DNA of 64,000 nt, from assembly GCA_050486265.1 (NCBI GenBank), contig JBJHCY010000002.1:500024-564023 (forward strand), read 5' to 3'. The notes below the pieces were generated by a model that was given only the letters and a program-made list of their open reading frames with translations, was not told the DNA's origin and did no database searches. The position numbers and the translations under genes are program-made. Positions 9,634-18,266 of this stretch are shown here, piece by piece. This DNA is from SLFH01 sp050486265 (GTDB lineage Bacteria; Planctomycetota; Phycisphaerae; Phycisphaerales; UBA1924). Numbering within the stretch: position 1 is the stretch's first letter; every line of letters starts with the position of its first letter.

Positions 9634-10128
9634 ATGCCAAAGGACCCCAACCGAGAGAGCGACACGATCGGCGTGCTCTTTGTCTGTCTGGGGAACATCT
9701 GCCGCTCGCCGCTGGCCGAGGCGATCTTTATAGACAAGATCGAGAAGCGCGGGCTCCGCGACCGTTTTGTGGTCGATTCGGCGGGGACGGGCTCCTGGCA
9801 TGTGGGCGAGCGGGCGGACCCCCGGACGATTGAGGTCGCGTCGCGTTACGGGATCAAGGTGCCCTCGATCGGGCGCCAGGTCGACGATCGCGACTTCGAC
9901 CGGTTCGACCTTTTGCTGGCGATGGACCGATCCAACGAGAAGAACCTGCTCAGGGCGGGCGCGCCGCGGGAACGCCTGCGGCTGATGATGTCGTTCCACC
10001 CCGAACACGCGAGCGACCCGCCGGATGTGCCCGACCCGTACTTCGGAGAGGGGGACGGGTTCGAGAAGGTGTACCGGATGCTCGACGGGGCGTGCGATGG
10101 GTTGATCGGGGCGATGCTGGAGCGGTGA
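9634..10128 (+). CDS. Low-molecular-weight protein-tyrosine phosphatase
   Basis: This 164-residue cytoplasmic phosphatase has the P-loop VCLGNICRSP, with nucleophile Cys18 and phosphate-binding Arg24, followed by the family strand VDSAGTGSWHVGE. The general acid is Asp134 in the DPY motif (VPDPYFGEGDGFEKVY). All catalytic residues are present and the length matches the LMW-PTP family. Substrates in such bacteria are usually tyrosine kinases of polysaccharide synthesis or arginine-phosphorylated proteins; nothing nearby shows which applies. It starts 9 bases after the previous gene and is probably the last gene of that run, ending before a palindrome-rich gap. Confidence 0.93.
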   Translation: MPKDPNRESDTIGVLFVCLGNICRSPLAEAIFIDKIEKRGLRDRFVVDSAGTGSWHVGERADPRTIEVASRYGIKVPSIGRQVDDRDFDRFDLLLAMDRSNEKNLLRAGAPRERLRLMMSFHPEHASDPPDVPDPYFGEGDGFEKVYRMLDGACDGLIGAMLER

Positions 10129-10428
10129 GCGTGCTGGGAAGTTACGAGGCGTTTTCTCGGAGTTGATTTGTAGTTTTGATGATCGGCAACGCCGGAGGCG
10201 TTGAGGGTTGTAGCCACGGGTGGAAGCGTGCGTAGCACGCTGGAACCCGTGGACATGGTCTCTGAAACAACACCGCTCCGAAGGAGCGGAGGAATCTTTT
10301 GACCCAGTCTGCGATTTCCTTCGCCCCTTCCGGGCGAGATTGTCATTTGGACTTTATCCACGGGTTGCGCTCGGCCTTGCGGCCTTCGCTCCACCCGTGG
10401 CTACAACCCGGCGCCCTTTCAGGGCTTT
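10129..10428. repeat. Palindrome island with a long flanking inverted repeat
   Basis: This 300-base gap between convergent genes holds an inverted repeat: GTTGTAGCCACGGGTGG at 10207-10223 and its complement ending at 10407, about 160 bases apart. Inside or next to it are hairpins CAACGCC/GGCGTTG with loop GGA (around 10187-10203), CCGCTCC/GGAGCGG with loop GAA (around 10270-10286), CGTGC/GCACG (around 10227-10239) and GCCCT/AGGGC (around 10412-10424). No frame here is convincing. It looks like a dispersed intergenic element and could also terminate both neighbours. Confidence 0.7.
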
Positions 10429-11790
10429 TCAGATCTTGAGCATCAGCCGTTCGGGGTTCTCGATGCAGTCTTTGATGTGCACGAGGAAGCGGACTGCGCC
10501 CGCGCCGTCGACGACGCGGTGGTCGTAGCTGAGGGCGAGGTACATCATCGGGCGGATGGCGACCTGGCCGGGGTTTTGGGGGTCCTCGACGGGGCGGTTC
10601 TTGATCGCGTGCATGCCGAGGATGCCCGACTGCGGCGGGTTGAGGATCGGGGTGGACATCAGGCTGCCGAAGATACCGCCGTTGGTGATGGTGAAGGTGC
10701 CGCCCTGCATCTCGGCGAGTTCGAGCTTGCCGTTCTTGGCCCGCGTGCCGTAGTCCTTGACGGCCTTCTCGATCTCGTCGAAGGACATCGATTCGGCGCT
10801 GCGGAGGACGGGGACGACGAGGCCCTTGGGGCTGCTGACGGCGATGGCGACATCGCAGTAGTCGTGGCCCTTGAGGGCGGGCTTGCCGTCCTGATCGACG
10901 ATGTACGAGTTGACGGCCGGGAAGGCCTTGAGGGCCGAGCAGACGGCGGCGACGAAGAAGGACATGAAGCCGAGGTTGACGCCGTGCTTCTCGCCGAACT
11001 CGTCCTTGTACCTCTTGCGGAGGGCCATGACATTGGTCATGTCGCACTCGTTGAAGGTTGTGAGCATCGCGGCGGTCTGCTGCGCCTCGACGAGGCGCTG
11101 GGCGATGCGCTGACGCATCGGCGACATCTTCTCGACGCTTGTTGAGCGAGAGGGACCCGGAGCGCCGGCCGATGCCGGGGCGGTGGTGTCGCCGTCGGGA
11201 TGGGCTTGGAGGTAGGCAAGGACATCCTGCTCACGGACGCGCGAGCCGGCGCCGGTGGGCTTGACGCGTGAGAGGTCGATATTGAACTGGCCGGCGATCT
11301 TCTCGGCCAGGGGCGTGGCTTTCACCTCGCCCTTGGGCTTGGACTCGGGGCTGCTCTTGGCGCTGCCGTTGCTGGCGGGGGACGCGCTCTGGGTGGGGGA
11401 GCCCTTCGACTCGGAGGCCTTCGCATCCTGCTTTGCGGGCTTCTCGGCGACGGCGGCGGGCGATTCGCTCTTTGTGTCCTTGCTCTCTGATGCGCCCTCT
11501 TCGGCCTTCTTGGCGGACTCCGACGAGCCGGACGATCCTTCGGAGGGCTTCTCGGCGGATTCGTCGATCGAGCCGACGACGGCGCCGACCTCGACGGTGT
11601 CGCCCTCGGCGGCGGATCGCTTCAGGACGCCGCTGGCGGGGGCGGGGACCTCCATCGTGATCTTGTCGGTCTCGAGCTCGATGAGGGTGTCGTCCTGCTC
11701 GACATAGTCGCCGTCGTTTTTGAGCCATGCGGCGATGACGCCCTCGGTGACGGATTCGCCGACATTTGGGATGACGATATCGGTGGCCAT
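10429..11790 (-). CDS. sucB: Dihydrolipoyllysine-residue succinyltransferase (2-oxoglutarate dehydrogenase E2)
   Basis: This 453-residue E2 core of the 2-oxoglutarate dehydrogenase complex transfers succinyl groups to CoA in the TCA cycle. Domains in order: a lipoyl domain (residues 1-76) with the lipoylated Lys43 in ETDKITMEV; a flexible Ser/Ala/Lys/Glu-rich linker (about 78-150); a peripheral subunit-binding domain (KATPLAEKIAGQFNIDLSRV to about 190); and a catalytic domain with SYDHRVVDG, giving His424 and Asp428. The gene follows sucA on the same strand after 88 bp, so they are an operon. No lpd (E3) gene is present in the window. Confidence 0.96.
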   Translation of the reverse strand: MATDIVIPNVGESVTEGVIAAWLKNDGDYVEQDDTLIELETDKITMEVPAPASGVLKRSAAEGDTVEVGAVVGSIDESAEKPSEGSSGSSESAKKAEEGASESKDTKSESPAAVAEKPAKQDAKASESKGSPTQSASPASNGSAKSSPESKPKGEVKATPLAEKIAGQFNIDLSRVKPTGAGSRVREQDVLAYLQAHPDGDTTAPASAGAPGPSRSTSVEKMSPMRQRIAQRLVEAQQTAAMLTTFNECDMTNVMALRKRYKDEFGEKHGVNLGFMSFFVAAVCSALKAFPAVNSYIVDQDGKPALKGHDYCDVAIAVSSPKGLVVPVLRSAESMSFDEIEKAVKDYGTRAKNGKLELAEMQGGTFTITNGGIFGSLMSTPILNPPQSGILGMHAIKNRPVEDPQNPGQVAIRPMMYLALSYDHRVVDGAGAVRFLVHIKDCIENPERLMLKI

Positions 11791-11878
11791 CTGCTCTTTC
11801 GCCCTGGTGTCTTTGAGTCTCGAAGAAGAAAACCGGGCCGGTGTGTTCCGTGCCCGGCGTCTGTGCGTCTACGCGTAA

Positions 11879-14806
11879 TCAGGCGGTCGCCTTGGCGCGT
11901 TTGTGCGCCGTGGCCTTGCCGTTGGCGGAACCCTCGCCGTCGGCTTCGTTGGGCTTGGGTTCCTCTTCGGCCTTGTGCTCGGGGGCCTGGCCGATCGCCC
12001 TTGAGAGGATGTCTTCCTGCTGGAGTCGGTCGCGTTTCTTCGAGCCGCTGGCGGGGGTGGCGCTCGTTGGCCTGCCGATGTAGGGCAGTCTGCCGATGCC
12101 GAGCCCCTCGGCGAGTTTGTCGGCGATGAAGAGGTACGCGCCCATGTTCCGCGGCTCCTCCTGCACCCAGAGCAGATCGGCCTTCTCGGGATAGCGGCCG
12201 AGGACCTCGCGGAGCAGGTTGGTGTGCAGCGGGTAGAGCTGCTCGATGCGGACGATGGCGGTATCGGTCCGTCCGACATCGTCTCGACGCTTGGCGAGCT
12301 CGTGGTAGATCTTGCCCGAGCAGAGGATAACGCGCTCGACGCCCTTGCGGTCGAGCTTCTTGCGGTCCGGGGCGATGCGCTCGCCATCGAAGGCCGGGTC
12401 GTCGATCACCTCGCGGAAGGTGCTTTCGATCAGCTCGGAGATGTGGCTGGTGGGCGTGCGGAGCATGCTCTTGGGCGACATGACGATCAGCGGCTTGCGG
12501 AAGTTGCGCTTGACCTGACGCCGGAACATGTGGAAGGCCTGGGCGGCGGTGGTCGGGTAGACGACCTGGATGTTGTCGTCGCCGCAGAGCTGGAGGAAGC
12601 GTTCGAGCCTCGCGGAGGAGTGCTCGGGTCCTGCGCCCTCGTAGCCGTGCGGGAGGAGCAATGTCAGCCCGTTCCATCGCTGCCACTTCATCTCCGCGGA
12701 GGTGATGAACTGATCGATGATGATCTGTGCGCCGTTGTTGAAGTCGCCGAACTGGGCCTCCCAGATGATGAGCATCGAGGGGTCGGCGAGGGAGTAGCCG
12801 TACTCGAAACCGAGCACGGCCTCTTCAGAGAGCGGGCTGTTGTGGATGCAGAACTGGGCCTGCTTGTCGGGGTCGGTGTTGGCGCCGCCCTCGTGCAGGT
12901 CGGGGTCGATCAGGCGTGGGCGGATGTGGGCGAGGGGCACCCAGGATCGCCCGTCGTCGGCGTCGCGGAGGACGGCGTGGCGGTGGCTGAATGTGCCGCG
13001 CCCGACATCCTGGCCCGAGACGCGGACGGGGTGGCCCTCGATAAGGAGCGTGCCGTAGGCGAGCGTCTCGGCGTCGGCGTAGCTGATCTCGCCGGAATCG
13101 AGGAGGTTGCGCCGGTCTTCGAGGAGCTTGACGAGCTTGCGGTTGACCTTGAAGCCGTCGGGGACGCGCCCGATCGCCTCGCAGACCTCGCGGATGGCTT
13201 CTGCGGAAACGGCGGTCTGGGCAGGCTCGTGGCTATACGAGTGGCTCATGCCCGACCAGCGGGCCGAGCCGGGATCGATCGTGGGGTCGACCGGGCGCTC
13301 GCGGGCCATCTTCTGGGCCTTGTCGAGCGCCTCGTCCAGACGCTGCTGGATGACCTCCATGTCGTCCTTGCTGAGCAGGCCCTCGTCGAGGAGGCGTTTG
13401 GAGTAGCTCTCCAGCACGCTCTTCTTCTTCTTGATGAGCCCGGCGAGGATCGGCTGGGTGAAGCTGGCTTCGTCCTGCTCGTTGTGCCCGTACTTGCGGT
13501 AGCACCAGAGCTCGATGAAGATGTCCTTGCCGAAGACCTGGCGGTAGGCGACGGAGAAGTACGCCGCGGCGAGCACCGCCTCGGGGTCTTCGCCGTTGAC
13601 ATGGAGCACGGGGCACTCGCATGCGTTTGCGATGTCGGTGCAGTAGCGTCCGGAGCGGCCCTCTTCGGGGGTGGTGGTGAAGCCGATGAGGTTGTTGACC
13701 ACGACATGCACGGTGCCGCCGACGGTGTAGCCGTCGAGCTGCGACATGTTCAGGCACTCGGCGACGACGCCCTGGCCGGCGATCGCGGCGTCGCCGTGGA
13801 TCAACAGCGACATCACGCGCTTGCGCTGGCGGTCGTCGCGGAGCCTCTGCTTTGCGCGGCAGCGGCCCATGACGACGGGGTTGACCGCTTCGAGGTGGCT
13901 CGGGTTGCTGGCCATCGCGAGGTGGACCATGCGCCCGTTGCCGAACTGTCGTGTGCCCGAGTAGCCCCGGTGGTACTTGACATCACCGCCGCCGTCGACG
14001 AAGTCCTCCTGCCAGGTCTCCTCGAACTCGGTGAAGATCTGCTCGTGGGTCTTGCCGAGGATGTTGTTGAGGACATTGAGGCGGCCGCGGTGGGCCATGC
14101 CGAGCACGATCTCCTCGACGCCGAACTCGGCGGCGCTCTCGACGACGCGGTCGAGCAGGGGGATCAGGGACTCGGAGCCTTCGAGGCTGAATCGTTTGTC
14201 GCCGGGGTAGCGCTTCTGAAGAAACCGCTCGAACATCTCCGCTGAAAGGATCTGCTCGAGCAGGTGGATCTTCTGGCCCCTGGTCAGCGGGCTGCGGTCG
14301 ACCCCCCTCTCGAAGCGGTCCAGCAGCCACTCGCGCTCGGCGCGGTCGGTGATGTGCATCACCTCGACACCGAGGGTGCCGCAGTAGCGGGCTTCGAGGT
14401 GCTCGATCAGGCGTCCGAGCGTGACGACGCCTTCGAGCCCGACGCGGGAGGCGTCGACCTCGCGGGAAAGGTCGCCTTCAGAGAGGCCGTGGGTTTCGAG
14501 GTTGAGCGCGTCTGGACGCTCTCGGGCCCTGTCGAAGGGATCGAGCCTGGCGGCGATGTGGCCGAGGCTTCTGTACGCCTCGATCAGGTCGCCCACGCGG
14601 GCCTGGAACCGGAGGGTGTCGGCCTCTTCGGACGAACCTCTCGCCGGGCCTGCGCCGCTCTGGGCCAGATCGAACCCGGCAAAGAAGGATCGGAGGTCTG
14701 GCGGGACCGAGTCCGGGTCCTGTTTGTATCGGGTGTACTCGGCGTCCAAGTACTCGGCGTTCCAGCCGTTGACTGCGGGAGGCACAGCTCTCGGAGCGGC
14801 ACTCAT
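11879..14806 (-). CDS. sucA: 2-oxoglutarate dehydrogenase E1 component
   Basis: This 975-residue thiamine-diphosphate enzyme decarboxylates 2-oxoglutarate and feeds succinyl groups to SucB. The N-terminal segment NAEYLDAEYTRYKQDPDSV is the E2-interacting region typical of this E1 type. GMAHRGRLNVLNNILGK, the ThDP/Mg site GDAAIAGQGVVAECLNMS, VNNLIGFTT, and the C-terminal transketolase-like half with LLPHGYEGAGPEHSSARLER are all present. The open frame extends further upstream, but MSAAPRAVPPAVNGWNAEY at 14804-14806 is preceded by GAGG at 6 bases and matches the family start. It heads the sucAB operon. Confidence 0.96.
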   Translation of the reverse strand: MSAAPRAVPPAVNGWNAEYLDAEYTRYKQDPDSVPPDLRSFFAGFDLAQSGAGPARGSSEEADTLRFQARVGDLIEAYRSLGHIAARLDPFDRARERPDALNLETHGLSEGDLSREVDASRVGLEGVVTLGRLIEHLEARYCGTLGVEVMHITDRAEREWLLDRFERGVDRSPLTRGQKIHLLEQILSAEMFERFLQKRYPGDKRFSLEGSESLIPLLDRVVESAAEFGVEEIVLGMAHRGRLNVLNNILGKTHEQIFTEFEETWQEDFVDGGGDVKYHRGYSGTRQFGNGRMVHLAMASNPSHLEAVNPVVMGRCRAKQRLRDDRQRKRVMSLLIHGDAAIAGQGVVAECLNMSQLDGYTVGGTVHVVVNNLIGFTTTPEEGRSGRYCTDIANACECPVLHVNGEDPEAVLAAAYFSVAYRQVFGKDIFIELWCYRKYGHNEQDEASFTQPILAGLIKKKKSVLESYSKRLLDEGLLSKDDMEVIQQRLDEALDKAQKMARERPVDPTIDPGSARWSGMSHSYSHEPAQTAVSAEAIREVCEAIGRVPDGFKVNRKLVKLLEDRRNLLDSGEISYADAETLAYGTLLIEGHPVRVSGQDVGRGTFSHRHAVLRDADDGRSWVPLAHIRPRLIDPDLHEGGANTDPDKQAQFCIHNSPLSEEAVLGFEYGYSLADPSMLIIWEAQFGDFNNGAQIIIDQFITSAEMKWQRWNGLTLLLPHGYEGAGPEHSSARLERFLQLCGDDNIQVVYPTTAAQAFHMFRRQVKRNFRKPLIVMSPKSMLRTPTSHISELIESTFREVIDDPAFDGERIAPDRKKLDRKGVERVILCSGKIYHELAKRRDDVGRTDTAIVRIEQLYPLHTNLLREVLGRYPEKADLLWVQEEPRNMGAYLFIADKLAEGLGIGRLPYIGRPTSATPASGSKKRDRLQQEDILSRAIGQAPEHKAEEEPKPNEADGEGSANGKATAHKRAKATA

Positions 14807-15002
14807 TTCGGGCCTCGCGTCTCGGTGGCAAACTGATCGCACCGGCGGCAAATCAACCACCGATTCCCATGCTATGGCACCATATCGGCCCGCTGGTAGG
14901 CGTCCTGATGATTTCCGGCCCTGATCGTGTCGGTTGCCCGAGATTCGGCTCCGGATCGGACGGTCCGAGATGCCCAAGGAGGTCGAGCCGGCGGGCGATC
15001 GG

Positions 15003-15887
15003 TCAGCCGAAGCGGCCGGTCACATACTGCTCGGTCTCGCCCAGGCGGGGCCTCTGGAAGACCTCGTCGGTCGGCCCGTACTCGACCAGGCGCCCGAGGT
15101 ACATAAAGGCGGTGAAGTCGCTGACCCGGGCGGCCTGCTGCATGTTGTGGGTGACGATCAGGACGGTGTATCGCTCGGAGATCTCGTGGATGAGCTCTTC
15201 GATGCGGAGGGTCGCCACGGGGTCCAGGGCCGAGCAGGGCTCGTCGAGCAGGAGGACCTCGGGGTCGGCGACGATCGCGCGGGCGATGCAGAGACGCTGC
15301 TGCTGACCGCCCGAGAGGCCCAGGGCGCTCTCCTTGAGCCGGTCTTTGACCTCGTCCCAGATCGCGGCGCCTTTGAGGCTTCGTTCGCACGCCTCTTCGA
15401 GCACCGAGCGTCGTTTCTCGCCGTCGATGCGGAGGGGATAGACGACATTCTCGAAGATCGACATCGGGAAGGGGTTGGGCTTCTGGAAGACCATGCCGAG
15501 GCGTTTGCGGAGCGAGATCACATCGACGCGGGGGTGGTAGATCGACTCGCCGTTGAGGAGCATGTCGCCCTCGATGCGGACCGAGTCGATGAGGTCGTTG
15601 AGGCGGTTGACCGATCGCAGGAGGGTGCTCTTGCCGCAGCCCGACGGCCCGATGATCGCGGTGACCTTGCCCCGTCTGACGGGTGCGGTGACGGAGTAGA
15701 GCGCCTGCGACTGGCCGTAGTAGAGGCTGAACGCTTCGATGTTCAGCACGGCGTCGCCCTCGGTGACCTGCTCGTGGATGACCGAGCGTACCTCGTGGCC
15801 GGCGCGGATCGCCTCGATGACGCCGAGTTCGGGCTCATCGGCGCCGTTGCTCGGGCGGGTGACACTCGGGGTTACGGTTCCGGTCAT
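15003..15887 (-). CDS. pstB: Phosphate ABC transporter ATP-binding protein
   Basis: This 294-residue cytoplasmic ATPase drives PstSCA phosphate import. It contains the Walker A GPSGCGKST, the Q-loop region MVFQKPNPFPMSIFENV (very typical of PstB), the signature LSGGQQQRLCIARA, Walker B VLLLDEPCSALDP and the switch VTHNMQQAARVSD. About 45 residues precede the first conserved strand (VLNIEAFSLYYG), longer than in most PstB proteins. It is the last gene of the pst set, 21 bp after pstA. No phoU follows; the next gene is sucA, about 200 bp downstream of the pstB stop. Confidence 0.96.
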   Translation of the reverse strand: MTGTVTPSVTRPSNGADEPELGVIEAIRAGHEVRSVIHEQVTEGDAVLNIEAFSLYYGQSQALYSVTAPVRRGKVTAIIGPSGCGKSTLLRSVNRLNDLIDSVRIEGDMLLNGESIYHPRVDVISLRKRLGMVFQKPNPFPMSIFENVVYPLRIDGEKRRSVLEEACERSLKGAAIWDEVKDRLKESALGLSGGQQQRLCIARAIVADPEVLLLDEPCSALDPVATLRIEELIHEISERYTVLIVTHNMQQAARVSDFTAFMYLGRLVEYGPTDEVFQRPRLGETEQYVTGRFG

Positions 15888-15908
15888 GGGATCAGTCTCC
15901 GATCGGCG

Positions 15909-18245
15909 TCAAACGGCCGGGCCCTTCCGCGAGCGCAGACGGCTGCGCAGCACGATCGCCGCGAGGTTCAAGAGCAGCACGATCGCGATGAGCAGGAGGG
16001 TGGTGGTCCAGACCAGCGGCTGGGCGGCCTCCGAATCCCGGCTCTGGAAGCCGAGGTCGTAGATGTGGAAGCCCAGGTGCATGAAGCTCCGCTCGCCGTG
16101 GATGAACGGGAACTCGGTGGAGACGGGCAGCTGCGGGGCGAGCTTGACGGCGCCGACGAGCATGAGCGGCGCGACCTCGCCCGCGCCGCGCGCGATCGCC
16201 AGGATCGCCCCGGTCATGATGCCCGGCAGCGCGCCCGGCAGCACCACGCGCCGGATCGTCTGCCACTTGCTGGCGCCGCAGCCGAGGCTCGCCTCGCGGA
16301 TCGAGCGGGGGACGGCGGCGATCGCCTCTTCGGTCGCGACGATCACGACGGGTAGCGTCAGCAGCGCGAGCGTCAGCGAGGCCCAGAGGATCCCGCGAGC
16401 ACCGAAGACCGGCTGGCCCGCCGAGACCTCCGCCCGGAAGAACCCGTCGAAGTAGGGCGTCGCCGCGACGAGGTAGAACACCATCGCCACAGCCGCGACC
16501 CAGAGCATCCCCGCGCCGATGCGGCAAGCCGAAGCGGCCTTGGTCGAAGGTCGCCCCGGAATCCTCTTGCCCGCGCCCATCAGGGTGACTGCGAGGCAGG
16601 CCGCGAGCACCAGCGCGCCGACCAGTGTCCACCAGGGCGTTCGCGCCGCGGGGGCTTCGGGCCCAGTGTCGATGTATCCCCCCACGATGTAGCAGAAGAA
16701 GCCGAGCCCGAAGACGCCGTAGACGATGCTCGGCACGCCCGCGAGGTTGTTGACCGCGATGCGGAGGACGCTGGTGATGAAGCCTTGGTGGGCGTACTCG
16801 CGGAGATAGATCGCGGCGATGACGCCGAGGGGGACGACGGTGATCGTCAGCAGCATGGTGAGGGTGACGGTGCCGACGATGACCGAGAGCAGGCCGCCCT
16901 CGCCGTCGGGCCTGGGGCGGTCGCTGAGGAACTGGCCCCAGCGGTCGAAGTAAACGCCGAGCTTGCCCCCAAAGCCCAGCGCGTTGGGGCGTACGGCGCG
17001 GTCGATCTGCGAGAGGCGCATCGGTTCGCCCGGGCGGCCTATCTCTTCGGGCGCAAAGCGTCCGGTTCTCGCGTCGGTGACGACGACCCTGAAGCGTGCG
17101 TCGTCGCGCCGGAGTTCGGAGAGTTTGGCGTCGATCTCCTCGCCTCGCTGCGTGAGGCGTTCAACCTGGCGGGCGTGCTCGACGCGGATCGTCTCGAGAC
17201 GCTCAGCGCTCATCGAGGGGCCGGCCCAAGGGTGGTCCACGACGCCGAAGAACAGGCCCGCGAGCGAGACGCCGATCATCAGCGAGGCAAGAAAGCCGGC
17301 GGGCTTGACCCGCCCTGGGTGGTCCGGATCGGCGGCGGATCGTCTGAGGCGCATCCCGCCGACGAGCAGCCCGACCGACGCGAGGGTCGTCAGACCCCAG
17401 AACCACAGCGGCGTGGCGTCGTCGCTGCGCTCGGTCGCCTCTCGTTCCAGCTCGGCACGCCGGAGCTGCATGTTCAGAGCGCCGATGCGTCGGTCGACCT
17501 CGCTGCGTTCGCCCCGTTCGAGGCGCTCGATCGTGCGTCTGCGGTCTTTCGCTCGTCGGACCTCTCGCTCGAAAGCCCTGAAGCCCGCGTCGCTCTCGAC
17601 GGGGATCGTCACGCGTTCGAGGATACGGCGCTCGCCATCGACGAAGCGTGCCTCGCGCGTCGCGACGCCCTCGCCGATGTCGGTGCTCGCCGGGCGCTGA
17701 TCGAAAACCTCCTCGTCTTCGGGCAGCCAGCGATCGAAAACGAGCGCGTCGACCGAACCGATGAAAGGCCCCCACTCCAGGCGTTCGAGCACGACCGCGT
17801 TCTCCGGGCGCGAGCGCGAGGCGACCTCGTAGAGAGGAACCCATCGGAAGGCCGCGGCCCCGAACTCGCGGTTGCCGACCTGGAGCAGGATGCGTTCGAG
17901 AGGTTCGTCGGGGTCGACGCTTTGGGGCAACAGGCTCTGCGTGTTCAGGGCCTCGATGCGGGCGCGTTCGTCGCGGTCGGGCCTGTATGTGTCGGCCTCC
18001 ATGAGGCGTCCGAACAGGATCTCGGGCTCCACGCCCTCGATGGCGACCATCTTGACCCGCTCGATCGCCTTTGGCCAGAAGGTCTGCGAGCCCCGGACGA
18101 CGATCAGCCCGATCAGCCCGATCACAAGGACGAGGCAGACCGCCAGCGCGCCGCCCATCAGCCACATCAAGGGGCCGCCGCGCGCCGCGGGGGGCGTGAC
18201 GCGTCGGTGCGCCTGGGTCTGGGGCTGGATGGGTCGCTCCTGCAA
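15909..18245 (-). CDS. pstA: Phosphate ABC transporter permease PstA with large insertion
   Basis: The C-terminal 320 residues are a standard PstA permease: IVGTVTLTMLLTITVVPLGV from about residue 448, then the EAA-loop region AVPRSIREASLGCGASKWQT and ARGAGEVAPLMLVG. Between the first membrane helix (about 27-53) and this core lie about 390 additional residues. They hold a probable extracytoplasmic domain, a charged coiled coil (RAKDRRRTIERLERGERSEV) and two extra membrane helices near residues 280-330. The total of 778 residues compares with roughly 300 in typical PstA. The start is a TTG 10 bases after GGAG; a later ATG at 18167 would delete the N-terminal tail. It forms an operon with pstC and pstB. 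Confidence 0.9.
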   Translation of the reverse strand: MQERPIQPQTQAHRRVTPPAARGGPLMWLMGGALAVCLVLVIGLIGLIVVRGSQTFWPKAIERVKMVAIEGVEPEILFGRLMEADTYRPDRDERARIEALNTQSLLPQSVDPDEPLERILLQVGNREFGAAAFRWVPLYEVASRSRPENAVVLERLEWGPFIGSVDALVFDRWLPEDEEVFDQRPASTDIGEGVATREARFVDGERRILERVTIPVESDAGFRAFEREVRRAKDRRRTIERLERGERSEVDRRIGALNMQLRRAELEREATERSDDATPLWFWGLTTLASVGLLVGGMRLRRSAADPDHPGRVKPAGFLASLMIGVSLAGLFFGVVDHPWAGPSMSAERLETIRVEHARQVERLTQRGEEIDAKLSELRRDDARFRVVVTDARTGRFAPEEIGRPGEPMRLSQIDRAVRPNALGFGGKLGVYFDRWGQFLSDRPRPDGEGGLLSVIVGTVTLTMLLTITVVPLGVIAAIYLREYAHQGFITSVLRIAVNNLAGVPSIVYGVFGLGFFCYIVGGYIDTGPEAPAARTPWWTLVGALVLAACLAVTLMGAGKRIPGRPSTKAASACRIGAGMLWVAAVAMVFYLVAATPYFDGFFRAEVSAGQPVFGARGILWASLTLALLTLPVVIVATEEAIAAVPRSIREASLGCGASKWQTIRRVVLPGALPGIMTGAILAIARGAGEVAPLMLVGAVKLAPQLPVSTEFPFIHGERSFMHLGFHIYDLGFQSRDSEAAQPLVWTTTLLLIAIVLLLNLAAIVLRSRLRSRKGPAV

Positions 18246-18266
18246 GGGTCGGAGGCTCCTGGGCGC

